Positions 34,125-46,105 of a stretch of DNA of 64,000 nucleotides are shown here, piece after piece; position 1 is the first letter of the stretch; every line of letters begins with the position of its first letter. A model generated the notes under the pieces. The model saw nothing but the letters and a program-made list of their open reading frames with translations. It was not told where the DNA came from and did no database searches. A program made the position numbers and the translations under genes. Source of the stretch: Posidonia oceanica (taxonomy: Eukaryota; Streptophyta; Magnoliopsida; Alismatales; Posidoniaceae); NCBI GenBank assembly GCA_037176725.1, contig JAZBRS010000023.1:30437001-30501000 (forward strand), written 5' to 3'.

Positions 34125-35055
34125 TGTTGGACTTAATGGTTGATTTAGCTATTTAATTTAAGCCTTATTATTAGACCCATGTAGACAAAATCTGTTGGGT
34201 CCATGTGAGAATTAGAGGGAAATCAGATGTTAGATGAAGTTCATGTGGTAGTCCAAAGTCTCAAGATATGAGAACGACCAAATTTTTGAAGGGAACATTT
34301 AGAGAGAACATTTATACAAATGATTGGAAGACCACTCATTCATTTGTATACTCATGTTTTTAGTTTCACATTGTCTAAAAAGATATGTCTTATAGGGTCT
34401 ATTACCTTTAAGTTTTAGAACAAGTGTTCACAAGAACATGAGAAGGGAATAAATGACGTGTGGGCTTGGGCCTGGGCTTTGGGCTTTGGGGAATGACTCT
34501 AGTTTCTCTTTGCAATAATTTGTTTTGACCATAATTAATTAAAACACTTAATTAATTTGAACTTTGACTCTCTCGAAGAGACGTAGTCAATAACTGTTTC
34601 TTATTCTTCTCCTATAACCGACACACGATCTTTCCTTATTTAACGACGAGGATGGTGTGTGCGTTTAGGGATATAGATATTTTTCATTCTCTCTATCGTC
34701 TCTTCCCTTTGTGCCATACTTCATTTGAGATCTCTGGCGAGTGATGTGTTGATTGACGTTTGTGGATAGACTCCAGTATGTTTTCGCTCACGAGATATTG
34801 TTTTATCTTACGAGGAAAGCATATTAAACCCATCGTACTGGTATGTGGGGCGTTGTTTTCTCTAAGGCAAGTTCTTAGAAGGATGACTCAATCTGATAAG
34901 TTTCTAACCTTCTATTTTGATCTTGATTGTTTTGTTCTATGCGTACGTTTATTGATATAGATTATTCTAGATCTTGGTATATACATCTTGTTGACGTATT
35001 AATGTCGATTTTGATTGTTGCAATTATGTATGATATATTCAAAATATTTCCAACA
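34125..35055 (+). repeat. 5' LTR of copia A
   Basis: It starts TGTTGGACTTAATGG and ends TTTCCAACA. The clear partner is at 42164-43096. The usual tRNA-Met primer site (TGGTATCAGAGC type) is not visible after it, so that part is mutated or lost. Confidence 0.82.
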
Positions 35056-35117
35056 ATCTTAGAGAAAATAGTACTATTTAATATATCGACATCTAGAAAT
35101 TTTCGACCACGAGTGGA

Positions 35118-36105
35118 CATGACTGGTATACTAGAAAAAATTTCTAAACAACATTTCAAGTCTTGGCAACATCATATGAAGATCTGGTTGACTACGATAG
35201 GACTACTTAATTTGCTTAAGTCAGTTTGTCCCGAACCTAATGAAAAAGGCCCTAAAATTGTAGAGAAAATCTCTGATTGGACTGAGAAGGATCAGTTATG
35301 TCGTGAATGTATATTGTTGGCTTTGTCTAACATATTATTTGACATATACAGTTCCTCTTCAACCAAAATAGCGAAGGCACTATGGGATGAATTGGATAAA
35401 AAAAATAACACTGAAGACCTCAATTTTGACAAATATTCTGTATCCAAATCCTTGAAATTTCATATGGTTGAAGGGAAGTCTATTATTGAACAAGCACATG
35501 AGTTTTTATTTTTGTGTCATGGCCTTTAAGAGGCAGAGATGAATCTTCTAGAGAAATTCATTGTAATGTCGATTATAGAAAAAATTCCTAATCCTTGGGA
35601 GGACATTGGTCTAGATCTCAAACATAGGAAAAGAAAATTATCTCTTAATGATTTAATGGTCGTTATTGCAATGGAAGAAGAATACAAAAATTAGAAACAT
35701 ATTATGCTTGTTAATATAGTGGTTGGAAATAAAATAAACAAAGAACAAAAAGGGAAGTTTAAATCCAAAACAAAGTCAAAAGCCAAGATCCAAAAAAAAA
35801 CTAAAGAACAAACCATGCTGGAATTGTAGTCAAGTTAGGCATTAGGTGAATGATTGTCCTTCAAGGAAAGCCAAAGGTCTTGGGACTATTGAAACAGCAA
35901 TGGTCATTATGGTGACATCCTCGCTAGGTAAGAGTGACAGGTATCTTACTATGAAACTCAAACTCTTTACTATTTATGAATCTTATGGTTGATTAGTTGA
36001 CACTGGGGTTATTGTACACATTTGTGTTGACAAGTCTCTGTTTGTGTCTTATCAGCCCATCTGTGGGAGGATCGTGACGTTGGGGTACTTGATAGCAGCG
36101 AAGGA
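35118..36105 (+). pseudogene. gag and protease start of copia A
   Basis: From 35118 gag opens with a typical copia Gag region (HFKSWQHHMKIWL, then LCHGL before a stop near 35529). It continues in pieces to about 35900. A zinc-knuckle sequence lies at 35815-35860 (CWNCSQ...H...DC) with an in-frame stop inside. The protease motif DTGVIVH is at about 35998-36020. The frame is then cut by the nested LTR at 36111. Confidence 0.75.
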
Positions 36106-36110
36106 CGCGT

Positions 36111-36342
36111 TGTAACACCTGGGAATTCATTTCTCTTGTAATTATACTTTTTAATGAATTCTTTGGCTGTGGTCGGGTGTTACTGGCCTTGCAGGCCCCA
36201 CTTGAGGTTGTTGTGGGCCCTATCTGTGATTTACGTGGGTCTCCACTTGTATTGTTGTTATGGACGTCCACTTGTGATGGTTGGTGGGACAGATTATGGT
36301 TTGGTTCCTGATCTTCTCTATCTTTCTCTCCCTCTCTTTCCC

Positions 36343-36386
<44 letters not shown>

Positions 36387-39219
36387 CTTCCCACCCTCTC
36401 CCCCTCACGTGCCCTCCCCCTCCTCTTTTCCTCTCCCCCTTTCCCTTGCACGTGCATCTCTCCCTCCTCCCTCTCATGCTTGCTCCTCCTCCTCTCCTCC
36501 CCGCACCCGTGCCCTAGCCGGCCGGCGCAGCCCCCTCTCTCTCCCCCCATCTCCGTCTCCTCCTCCTTCCTCTCTCTTCCTCCATTTTGCCCTCTCGTCC
36601 CCTCCTTCCTCTTCCTCTTCCTCTTCCTCCTCTGTCGGTGGTAGCTATGGTGGTGGCCGGCGTGCGGTGGCGACTGGTGGTGGTGCAGCGAGCTTCGGTC
36701 GTCGTCTTGGTGGAGCGGCGAGCCCGTGTGCGGCGTGTGGAGCTCGGAGTGCGTGTGGATCGCCGGAGAACGGGGGCTGTCCCTCTGTCCCAAGGTACAC
36801 GCCTCGCTAGAGTATATTAAATATATAGAATTTGATATGCATGTGTCCCTTGCCATGTTTTGTATGTTATATTTTAGTTTGGCAATTTTTAGGGATTTAT
36901 ATGCATTTAGTCGAATTTATTTGACTTGAGTTGGTTTATCGCTTGAATGTAGTTTTCCACTGTTTGATGAGGTTGTATGCTCTCAAACGGCTTGGATATG
37001 ATTTTATTGTGTGCCTTGCCATGTTTATATGCTATGCTAGAGGTTTGGTGATTTTTAGAGATTTTATGTGGTTTTGGCCAAATATATGGCCTAGATGATT
37101 TAAATGCTTATATTGTGGTTTCTCGGTGAATTCTGGTGTTTTGGGCCTCAGATGGAGGCGATTGTGATTTGTTTGGGTTGCTTGAGTGGATGTGCTCGCT
37201 CCCATGTGTTGCACGCTTGGTTTGGCGTAGATTTGATAGTGTTTTGAGTTTTTTTCTAGGAAATGGCTTGAATATTGGATTTCCGATGTTTTTATGTGTT
37301 GCGTGCCTCGGAATGCCATATAAAGTATATGGTTGCATTCCTTGTTGAATTCCGGAGATTTCGGTATATGACACGCTAGTTTTAGAGTTTGATTCGAGTG
37401 TTTTGAGTTTTAAGTCGGTTTTATAAGTTGGCTGCCCTATCCTGGTTCGGCATGACCTTTTTGGTCGGTCTGCCAATTTCTAGGGGAAATCGATACACCG
37501 GTGTGATATCGATGTCACCTTTTTCCGTCAGATTTAGACCGGAACCTGATTTCGATCGATCAATATTGATCGGTTTGCCGTTTTCAGGGGTGGATCGATC
37601 CAACCGGTGGATTTAGTTCCACCGAAACAGGGATGTTCAGTACGACTGGTGTTATATCGGTCTGCCGATCACTGTGCGGACCGGTCGACCGGTAGATTTA
37701 GTTCCACCGAAACAGGGATTTTCAGTTTACCGGTTGGAGTATCGGTCTGCCGATTTTGGTCTGGGATGCTCTCCCGAACTTGTTTTCCAATGTGGTTTCC
37801 TCGGTTGGTTTTGGGGCTTATTGTGCTTTAGCCCATAATATTGGATAAATGTTTTTTTATTTGAGGAAAAATATGAATGGTTTGCAAATGATTTTTCCGA
37901 GGTTTTCCATGGCCGAAAACCTGGGAGTTGTGTTGGCTAGACCCGAGGATGCGACGGCGTTCCTAGTGTGTCGCACACTTTGCTTGGGTTGAGGTTTGAG
38001 GGTCGGAGTGCCGACCGTACCTAGCAGTATCGTAGCAGCGGACTCAGGAGGTATGATACTCCTGCGTAGCTAGGCGTGATACCCTAGTTGTTATGGGCAC
38101 CGGGACTCGCCTGGTTTTGGGTGCTGGCTGAGCCTAAGGGTTGGAGCCTCTAATGATTCGGAGCACTGGTGCTGGCTGAGTCTAGGTGTTGGAGCCTCTA
38201 GTGGTTCGGAGTATTGAGTTGAGGTCGCCGTATATTAAGCGTGCCCTGTGGTTTGTCCTAAGTGAGAACAACTTGCCTAGTTAGGGTGAGTAGCTTTCCC
38301 TGGTGGGGGATCGCTTTTGAGGCGTCTCTAGTGACGAGATGCTTGGACGGACACGCTCCTCCACAGGGCGGGTGTTCGTGGCAGTGCAGTGAGCTGTAGG
38401 GGTGAGTCCCTGGCTACTGCTTGAGGCCAGGTCGATTGCTTGGTGCCAGGCAATACGATCAGTTGTGGTTTTGTGTCCGCGGGACCGTATTAGGCCTTGA
38501 GCTTTGTCTGAGTTTGGGCTTAGTGAGGTTTTGCTGTGTTTGGGCCGTAGTAGGCCAGTTGCCTTCCACCTGTGTATAGCGTGATGTTGTGGTTTGTGTT
38601 TGGGCCGTATTGGGCCAGATGTTTTTCTACCTATTTATGGCGTGTGACTTTGGTTTGAGCTTTGGACCGGTGGGCCGTGATATTAATTGAGATTTAGCAT
38701 TACGAGCTATTTCCGCCTTGTTTTGGCCGGTGGGCCGAGTGCTTTTCCAGCCTGAGGGGATGGAGGGTTTTGAGTGGTTCTGAGTTTTTGGGCCAGTGGG
38801 CCGTGGTTTGTGATATATATTTTGTGAACGCCTGTCTTCCCCGTTTTTAATATGTTGGCTTTGAGAATGGTGTTTTAATTGATTATATTGTTTGTTGTAG
38901 ACCCAGATTTTGGGGTTTTACCGGTTGTACCATATTTGAGGTTTTATACCGATTTCTCGCGTGGTTTTTGCGAGGTGTGTGCTGGGTGACGATTTCTAAG
39001 TCACTCACGTGTACTTTGTTTGGTTTTCAGTTGCAGGTGCAGATGATTAGCTGGTTCGGAGTTCTAGTGTATATAGTGGGAGTCACGTAGCTATCCACTG
39101 CAGATTCCTGGCATAGATATTTGTTGTTTAGTTCAGTGATTTATTGTAATTGTAATAGTTAATTAAGTTTTAAATTTATTGAGCTTTTGGTTTTGTTGGT
39201 AGCGACTCGGGTCGTTACA
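36111..39219 (+). mobile_element. Solo LTR, Tekay/Del-type chromovirus-like, nested in copia A
   Basis: The termini are TGTAACACC and GGGTCGTTACA. The flanking 5-bp target duplication is CGCGT (36106-36110) and CGTGT (39220-39224), with one mismatch. Ends of this kind, with an internal GGTAGCGACTCGGGTCG just before the right end, are usual for Tekay/Del LTRs. There is no gag or pol inside, so it is a solo LTR. It contains a CT microsatellite (36345-36385) and a roughly 85-bp tandem pair at 37600-37715 with 'atttagttccaccgaaacag'. Small ORFs in it have no recognisable domain. Confidence 0.8.
36300..36560. repeat. CT-rich microsatellite and pyrimidine tract
   Basis: It is pyrimidine-rich on the plus strand. 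Nearly uninterrupted CT dinucleotides lie at about 36345-36385, followed by CCT/CTT-rich sequence. It sits inside the solo LTR. Confidence 0.85.
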
Positions 39220-40400
39220 CGTGTGGACCTGAAGTTTCCTTCGAGGCGAGTTTTGACTCTACACAAAGTTAGACATGTTTCAGCAATACGTCGTAATATC
39301 CTTAGTGGTACTAATTTAGTGAGAGAGGGTTTTAGATTAGATTGCAAATATAATAAAGTAGTTATTTTACATGTGAGTTCTGGATGCTTTTATGATAAAT
39401 GTTATTTGTGTAATATTGAAAACTAATTTAAACTTCGTGTAGAACATAGTAATTGTGTGAATGTGAATGCTAACTCTTTACATTTTATTGCTTTTAGTAT
39501 TGAATATTCTACTATGTGACATGAATGTTTGAGACATGTTAATTTTAATTTTCTTAAACGTATGATGAATCTAAATATTATTCCTAAGTTTGCCATTGAC
39601 AGGAAAAATAAATGTGAAATCTATGTGTAGGCAAAACAATCAAGAAAACACTTTCATATGATTGATAGAAAATTGAATATTCTTGATTTAGTGCATATTA
39701 ATATCTGTGAGTTTAATAGCATGTTAGCAAAGGATAATAAAAAATATTTCATCACATTTATTGACAATGGCAGTAAGTTTTGTTATGTTTACTTGTTGAA
39801 AAGTAAAGATAAGGCTCTAGAAAAATTCTTAATTTTTAAGAATGAGGTTGAAACTCAAATTAATAAAAGACTTAAAATGTTGAGATATGATAGGGGTAGA
39901 GAATATACTTCTAACCTATACTAACATCATTGCCAAAGAGTTGGCATTGTTCATGAGGTTATTGCTCCATATTCTCCTCAGTCTAATAGGGTGGCTAAAC
40001 GGAAAAATAGAACCTTAATGGATATGATAAATGCATTACTACAAAGTTCAGGATTGCTTACATACATGTGGGGGAAGCTTTAAATACGGTTTGCCATATT
40101 TTGAATAAAGTTCCTCAGAAACATAAATAAAACAATCCTTTTGAACTTTGGAGAGGTTGAAAGACCAGTCTCAAATATCTCAAAGTGTAGGGATGTCTTG
40201 CAAAAATATTAGTCCTACAACATAAGAGAAAGAAATTGAGACTTAAAATAGTAGATATCATATTCTTAGGTTATGTTGAAACTAGTTATGTCTATAGGTT
40301 ATTAGTGATCAAATCTAAGATTTCTGGTATAAATGTCAACACTATTATTGAACTATGTGATGCAACATTCTTTTAAGATGTCTTTCCTATGAAAACTGGT
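39220..40400 (+). pseudogene. GAG-pre-integrase and integrase of copia A
   Basis: GTNLVREGFRLDCKYNKVVI is the GAG-pre-integrase end (39305-39365). From 39658 to 39924 the integrase is readable (NKKYFITFIDNGSKFCYVYLL, KRLKMLRYDRGREYTS). The first catalytic Asp position reads HINICEF, where related elements have Asp, and the third catalytic position reads AKRKNRT, where related elements have Glu. So two of the three catalytic residues appear changed. Several stops are present. Confidence 0.75.
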
Positions 40401-41340
40401 ATACCCTAAAATATTTCATCTATAGATTCCACACCCACTATAGGTTCCATTCCCGATCACGTGGAAAGAATGACAACTACAGGGGTTGATCCTAATGATG
40501 TTGCCTCTGGATTTGACCAATTTGAGTAGATAAATGAACCTAGAAGGAGTAAGAGAGTAAGGATATTCAAAGATCTTGGAAGTGATTTTGTCACTTACAA
40601 TGTAGAGGAAGCTTTGTCAACAATGAAATTCAATCAATTGTGTCAAATGGGACATGGGAATTGGTTGATCTACCTCCTGAGTATTCCATTATTAGTTGCA
40701 AGTGGATCTTTAAGAAGAAACTAAACATAGATGAAACCATTAATAAGTATAAGGTCAAATTAGTTGTCAAGGATTTCACACATAAAGAAAGAATAGATTA
40801 TCTTGATACCTAATTACTTGTTTCTTGTATGACCACAATTAGAATGCTTATAGCACTAGCCTCCATATATAATTTCACTATCCATAGATGGATGTGAAAA
40901 TTGCATTTCTTCATGGTGATCTTCAAGAAGAATTTATATGGACCAGCATAAAGGATTTGTGGCAAGTAGGAATGAAAAAAAATGTGTAAACTTATAAAGT
41001 TCTTGTATAGACTAAAACAAGTTCCTAAACAATGGCATAAAAGTTTGATAAAGTTATTCTTTTTTGTTGACTTTACGATAAATGAGTCTGACAAATGTGT
41101 ATAAGGTAAAATAATTGATGATCAAATATTGTCTTATGCCTATATATTGATGATATACTATTGTTTGACTCAAACATTAGGATTATCAATGAGAAAAAAG
41201 CGTTCTTGTGTGGTAAGTTTGAAATGAAAGACAAGAATATTGTTAATGTGATTTTAGGTTTGAAATTGAGTAAATCAGTTGATGGTATAGTAAAATCTCT
41301 CAATGTCATTATGTTGAAAAACATTGGAGAAATTTGAATA
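40401..41340 (+). pseudogene. Reverse transcriptase of copia A
   Basis: The order is NGTWELVDLPPEYSIISCKW, KWIFKKKLN, then the catalytic YIDDILLF at about 41139-41165, in a different frame from its neighbours. At least two frameshifts and several stops are present. Confidence 0.75.
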
Positions 41341-41413
41341 TACTAAATGTAGACTTGTAAAAACACCTTATGATTCTTCAAATCTTCTTTACAAGAACGA
41401 AAGTTGAGTTCTT

Positions 41414-42055
41414 GTGTCTCAATTGAGTTATTCTCAAATCATTGGAAGTTTGATGCATCTTACAAATTATACACGACCAGACATTTCATTCGTTGTGTCT
41501 AAATTAAGTAGTTACATAAGTTGTCCAAGCCAAACTCATTGGAAGGCCTTGGATAGAGTGTTAAGATATCTGAAGGACACCATATCACTTTGGCAGTATT
41601 ATGGTAAATTTCCTTCTATTCTTGAAGGGTATAGTGATGCAAACTGAATAGCTAAGAACTCAGGAAGCAATAGGGTTACAAGATATGTTTTTACCTTAGG
41701 TGGTGGCGTTGTCGCCTATAGGTCTAAAAAACAAACTATATTGTCTTAGTCCACTTTTGAGACTAAATTGTGTGCTTTAGACACAATTGAGATGGTAACT
41801 GAATAACTGAAAGGACTTATGTTTGAATTACCTTTGGTAAACAAGCATTTTTCTGCAATCTTAATATATTGTGATAGTATGACAACAATTGCTAAGTTCA
41901 AAAGTTCCAAGTACAATAAAAAATAAAGGAGATATATCCAAGTTAAACTAAAGTCTGTAAAGAAACTTGTTTTTGATAGAGTAATGGCTATGGATTTTGT
42001 TAGATCTGAAGATGACACAGTTGATCCATTAACAAAGGGACTTGCATTAAATTAA
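41414..42055 (+). pseudogene. RNase H of copia A
   Basis: It contains YSQIIGSLMHLTNYTRPDIS, DRVLRYLKDT, a YSDAN-type site followed by a stop, a piece with LGGGVVAYRSKKQ and, near the end, DPLTKGLALN before the 3' LTR. This is the usual C-terminal end of copia Pol, broken by stops. Confidence 0.78.
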
Positions 42056-42163
42056 GTTCAAAATTCCAGGTTGGGGATGGAGTTGAAAACCCATTAGTAG
42101 TTCACAAGCACTAGCAACCCAACCTAACTGAGAAGCACTTTCCACTTTGGACTTGAAAGGGAT

Positions 42164-43096
42164 TGTTAGACTTAATGGTTGATTTAGGCATTTAAGTTGA
42201 GCCTTATTATTGGACCCATGTAGACTAAATCAATTAGGTCCATGTGAGACATGGAGAGAAACCAAATATTGGATAAAATTCATTTGGTAGTCTAAAGTCT
42301 GAAAACATGAGAAAGACCAAAATTTTGGAGGGAACACTTGGAGTGAACATTTGTGCAAATGATTGGAGGACCACTTATTCCTTTGTATGCTCATTTTTTA
42401 GTCCTACATTGTTTATAAAGATGTATCCCATAGGGTCTATTACCTTGGACCTCTAGAACAAATGTTCACAAGAGTTTGGGAAGGAAAAAGATGACCACGT
42501 GCGTGCACATACGCGCGGGCTTGGGCTTTGGGGAATGTCTCATGTCTCGGGTTTCTTTTTACAGTAATTTATTTTGACCATAATTAATTAATACACTTAA
42601 TTAATTTGAACTTTGAATCTGTCAAAGAGACGTGGTCAATTAGTGTTCCTTATTTTTCTCTCATAACCGACACACGATTTTTCCCTATTTAATGGCGAAG
42701 ATAGTGTGTAGTTAGGAATACAAATATTTTTCATTCTCTCGTCTCTTTCCTCTGTGCTCTGCTTCCTTTGAGATCTCCGGCAACTAGTGTGTTGATCGAT
42801 GTTTGTAGATAGACTTCAGTACATTTTCGCCTACGTGAGATTGTTTTATCTGAGAGGAAAGCGTATTAAACCCATCGTACTGGTGTGTGGGTTATTGTTT
42901 TCTCTATAACAAGTCTTTAGAAGGACAACTCAATCTGATAAGTTTCTAACTTTCTATTTTGTTTTTGATTCTTCTGTTCAATGTATACATTTGTCGATAT
43001 CGATTATTCTAGATCTTGATAGGCACATATTGTTGATTTATTATGTCGATTTTGACTATTGCAATTATGCATGATATATTTAAAATATTTCCAACC
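42164..43096 (+). repeat. 3' LTR of copia A
   Basis: It starts TGTTAGACTTAATGG and ends TTTCCAACC, so the terminal CA is lost. It shares the 5' LTR layout over its full length, with many substitutions. Confidence 0.82.
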
Positions 43097-43101
43097 CTAA
43101 C

Positions 43102-43390
43102 AAGATATCATCCATCCGAAAAGATAGTGGCCGAGTAGATGCCAGTCCAGTAAGATGTTAAGTTACAGGCATGGAGCATTCCCATGCCTAAGTTCTTGTC
43201 TTCTCGTAATCCTCATTTTCAACATGGTAGTTCTGTGGTGGTACCGGCAGTACATGTGTAAGAATGGGGAGGGATATGTAAGCACATCTAGTAATCTAAA
43301 AGAAGTTCCTTCAGGTTAATGGAAACAGGTGTGTTCTCTTATAGAACATTGTTTGCATAAAAAAAATTGCTTAGAAAGATAAATTGTCTG
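43102..43390. other. Intergenic sequence without a recognised feature
   Basis: This is about 290 bp between the copia A target site and the next TIR element. Nothing is recognised. Confidence 0.35.
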
Positions 43391-44768
43391 ATGCTGCATT
43401 TGGTACACTGGAATGAAAATAGACAGGAATAGAATGAACTCTAGAATGGAATTTGGAATGGAATAGTTTTATTCCATTCCTATGTTTGGTATGTAATGGA
43501 ATTACAGAGTGGAATTGACAGACAATTCCATTCCACTGTTTGGTACATAAGAACAGAATCGGAATGGAAATATAAAATTTGAAAGATTAACAATTACATA
43601 TTAACAAAAATATTCTGTTAATCTGAAAAAAATTAGTTTTGCATCAAAATTGAGAGGAGAAGGACCTTCCCTCATCTTCCAAAGTTTAGAAATGAAGAAG
43701 AACATGCATATCAGTACTTATCATCATCATTCAAGACATGCATTTATAAAACACCATTGCGATTTCAAAACAAGGTAATATGAATATTCAGGTGTCAGAT
43801 GTAAAACCAACAATCATCTTCCAACACAACTTCAGTACCATAAAGAAAGAAAAAAAACTATGATAGATGTGATCTTATCGACATAAATCGGTCCTCTCTT
43901 TCTTCGCCGGCTTGTTCCAAAAAGAAAACTTCTTCCTCGGCAGCAACTCCCCACTCACCTTCTCCACCGCCTCCCTGAGGCCAGAGATCGCCCTGAGCGA
44001 CGATCGGACCTCGTAGGGGGGCAAAAAGTAGGAGCTTTCCGTGATGAACCGCTCGAGGTCGGTAATGGAGGCAGACACCTTCTCGAGATCGGACTTCAAC
44101 TGGGGCCCTGACCCATGACCACCGAAGTCGGTGCGGCAGTAGTCTGTGGCGGACTCAATGTCACGCTTGGACCCGAAGAAGCGATCGTGGAAGGACTGTA
44201 GGGAGGTGGTGACAGCGAAGGAGGATCGGGTTTACTGCTGGTGGCGGGCGTTGAGGCGGTCGAGCATGGTGGCGACAGAGGGAGGCCGGAGGAGGAAGGG
44301 CCGGTTGAGGGAGGCCAGAGGAGGAATATGCTGCGGAGGGAGGACTGCTGTGGGAGGGGTTGTGGAGGAGGAAGGGGCGGAGGAGGGAGGGGCTGCGGAG
44401 GAGGAAGGGGCCGAAGGAGGGAGGACTGTTGTGGGAAGGGACAGGCCGAAGGAGGAAGGGGCTGTAGGAAGGGACAGGCAGCAGGAGAGAGGGGCAGAGG
44501 AGGAAGGAGCAGGAGGAGGGAGGGAGAGAAGAGAAAAGAAGAGAAAGATTATATTATCGTGTTTTTTTTTTAAGGATGGGTGTGGAGATGATTCCTAATA
44601 GAATGAGAATCAAATTCCTTACCTCTTGGAAAAGAATGAAATTCCTATGTTCAATGGAAATTTGATTCCCATGGAAATCTCATTTCCATAGCTATTTGAA
44701 GTTTGTTTGTGTATCGGAATGGAATTTTATCATTCCATTCCAGTCCATTCCAGCGTATCAACACACTG
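43391..44768. mobile_element. TIR-type element carrying a host-gene fragment
   Basis: The ends are imperfect inverted repeats: left TTTGGTACACTGGAATG and right (reversed) GTTGATACGCTGGAATG, with about three mismatches. Several GGAATGGAAT-type subterminal copies lie near both ends. A possible 5-bp repeat CTGAT flanks the element, but the terminal bases do not line up exactly. The superfamily is therefore not fixed (PIF/Harbinger-like or hAT-like). It contains a fragment of tubulin cofactor C and a GGAGG-rich tract (44270-44560). Confidence 0.6.
43875..44267 (-). pseudogene. Tubulin-folding cofactor C fragment (TBCC N-terminal region)
   Basis: The intact protein is a GTPase-activating factor in the alpha/beta-tubulin folding pathway in the cytosol. 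Here only about 130 codons remain. MLDRLNARHQQ ends in a stop at 44232-44234. Then a same-frame stretch with FFGSKRDIESA, SASITDLERFITESSYFLP, YEVRSSLRAISGL and SGELLPRKKFSFWNKP follows. The C-terminal catalytic domain is missing. It lies inside the TIR element, so it looks like a captured exon rather than a gene. Identification is by motif memory. Confidence 0.72.
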
Positions 44769-46105
44769 ATAGTATTAGTGCAATGGTGTAAGGGTTATAA
44801 CATAGGATTCTTGCATCGTAGGAATAAAGAATGCTACAAAGATTGAGAGACGAGAAAAGTTGTTCCACCTTTTCATCTTCGTGTTTGGATGTAGTAATGC
44901 TTTTGGCTGATGATTTGCTCTCTCTTTTGGGTGACAGATACATATCACATAGAGTCATAGACCAAATGCCGAAATATTTGATTCCCTCGTTCCCTTTCTT
45001 TCAAAGTAGACTATGACAAAGGGCATTCTCTGACTGTAGTATGCCCATCTAAAAGACAAGTCATTAACCCCAGAAAGCTTGATTCTGTATGCCGATTGAG
45101 CAAATAAAATATTTCATACAAAACCCACTTGATGTAATCCAACTCAAGTGAACGTTTATCTTAGTAAGGGAATCAAGTAAAAGGAAAACAGATCAAGTAA
45201 TACACTCACCTGGTTGAAGACAAAAACTGATTGTCTGCAGCTTGTTCTGAACAATTCGTATTGCCAAAAAAAAAACACTCAAAATTATAACAAATAGACC
45301 CTTTTCAAATACCAATCTTTGAAATGTTTATAACTATAATCGATACACAAGTGTTTGGGAGCAGAAAAAACATCATTCAAAATTATAACCAAATAGACCC
45401 TGTAGTAAATGTTTCAACAACCGACCATTGATATGGTTTTAACTACAGTGGATATTCAAGTTTTTGGGAGCAACTTCGTAAGGCAACTTTAAAGGAAGCT
45501 ACACCCCACTAGTAGCATATGCAAACAGGTCATTGATAAGCTTCCCTTGAAATGATGCGTTATGATAACACAAATGAGAGGGGGTCACTCCGTTTTTCCA
45601 GTTCCTGAAGAAGCAGGTCCAAAAGTACTTTCACGGTAAACTGCTTCCCCAATAAGCAGTAGCAGCTTCCAACAACAGCTCTCCAACTGGACCCTAGAAA
45701 TGTTCTTTTTTTTTTTTAATTTAAGAATGAAATTCATTTTTACTTCAATAAGGAGAAATTGGTAAGGCATGGTCATGCACTCATGCCTACAAATCTAATT
45801 CGAAGCCATAGCACATTTGCTTCTGATCACAGAGTTTTGAGTTGAGTTTCCTTGATCAACACAGTTTAGTGTCAACAGTGAATTAAAAAAACGCTGTCCA
45901 CGGTGACATCAAATGTATCATGTAAGAGACACAGAGAAATGTCGCAAGCAAGATTTAATTGCATCCCTTAACTTTTCAAATCTCCACTATGGTTCAGAAC
46001 AAGAGATAATAAATGACATTTAAGCAAATCTCAAACCATTCTCTTAAGCAAATGACATTTAAGTCCACCTCCCTCAAGGAGAATAATTTACTTTAGTAGC
46101 ATGCT
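44769..46105. other. Region 3' of the 14-3-3 gene
   Basis: No gene is seen. A tandem pair of about 105 bp (about 45271-45475), each with 'caaaattataa.caaatagaccc' and 'gtgtttgggagcag'-like ends, is visible. The right end should hold the 14-3-3 3' untranslated region. Confidence 0.4.

Larger units (their letters stand above)
34125..43096 (+). mobile_element. Ty1/copia retrotransposon A, degenerate and interrupted
   Basis: The LTR pair is 34125-35055 and 42164-43096. The order is gag, protease, (nested solo LTR), GAG-pre-integrase, integrase, RT and RNase H, which is the copia order. The possible target duplication is CTAAT (34120-34124) and CTAAC (43097-43101). The purine stretch GAAAGGGAT precedes the 3' LTR. 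Many stops and frameshifts are present, and the nested LTR splits pol. The LTRs differ at roughly one base in six by eye, so the copy is old. Confidence 0.85.

Noticed and set aside
36154..36810. Open frames over the CT-rich part of the solo LTR
   Set aside because: They are Leu/Ser/Pro or Arg/Glu runs from a microsatellite, with no domain.
44146..44598. Gly/Glu-rich plus-strand frames in the TIR element
   Set aside because: They are GGAGG repeats opposite to the cofactor C fragment. No gene support.
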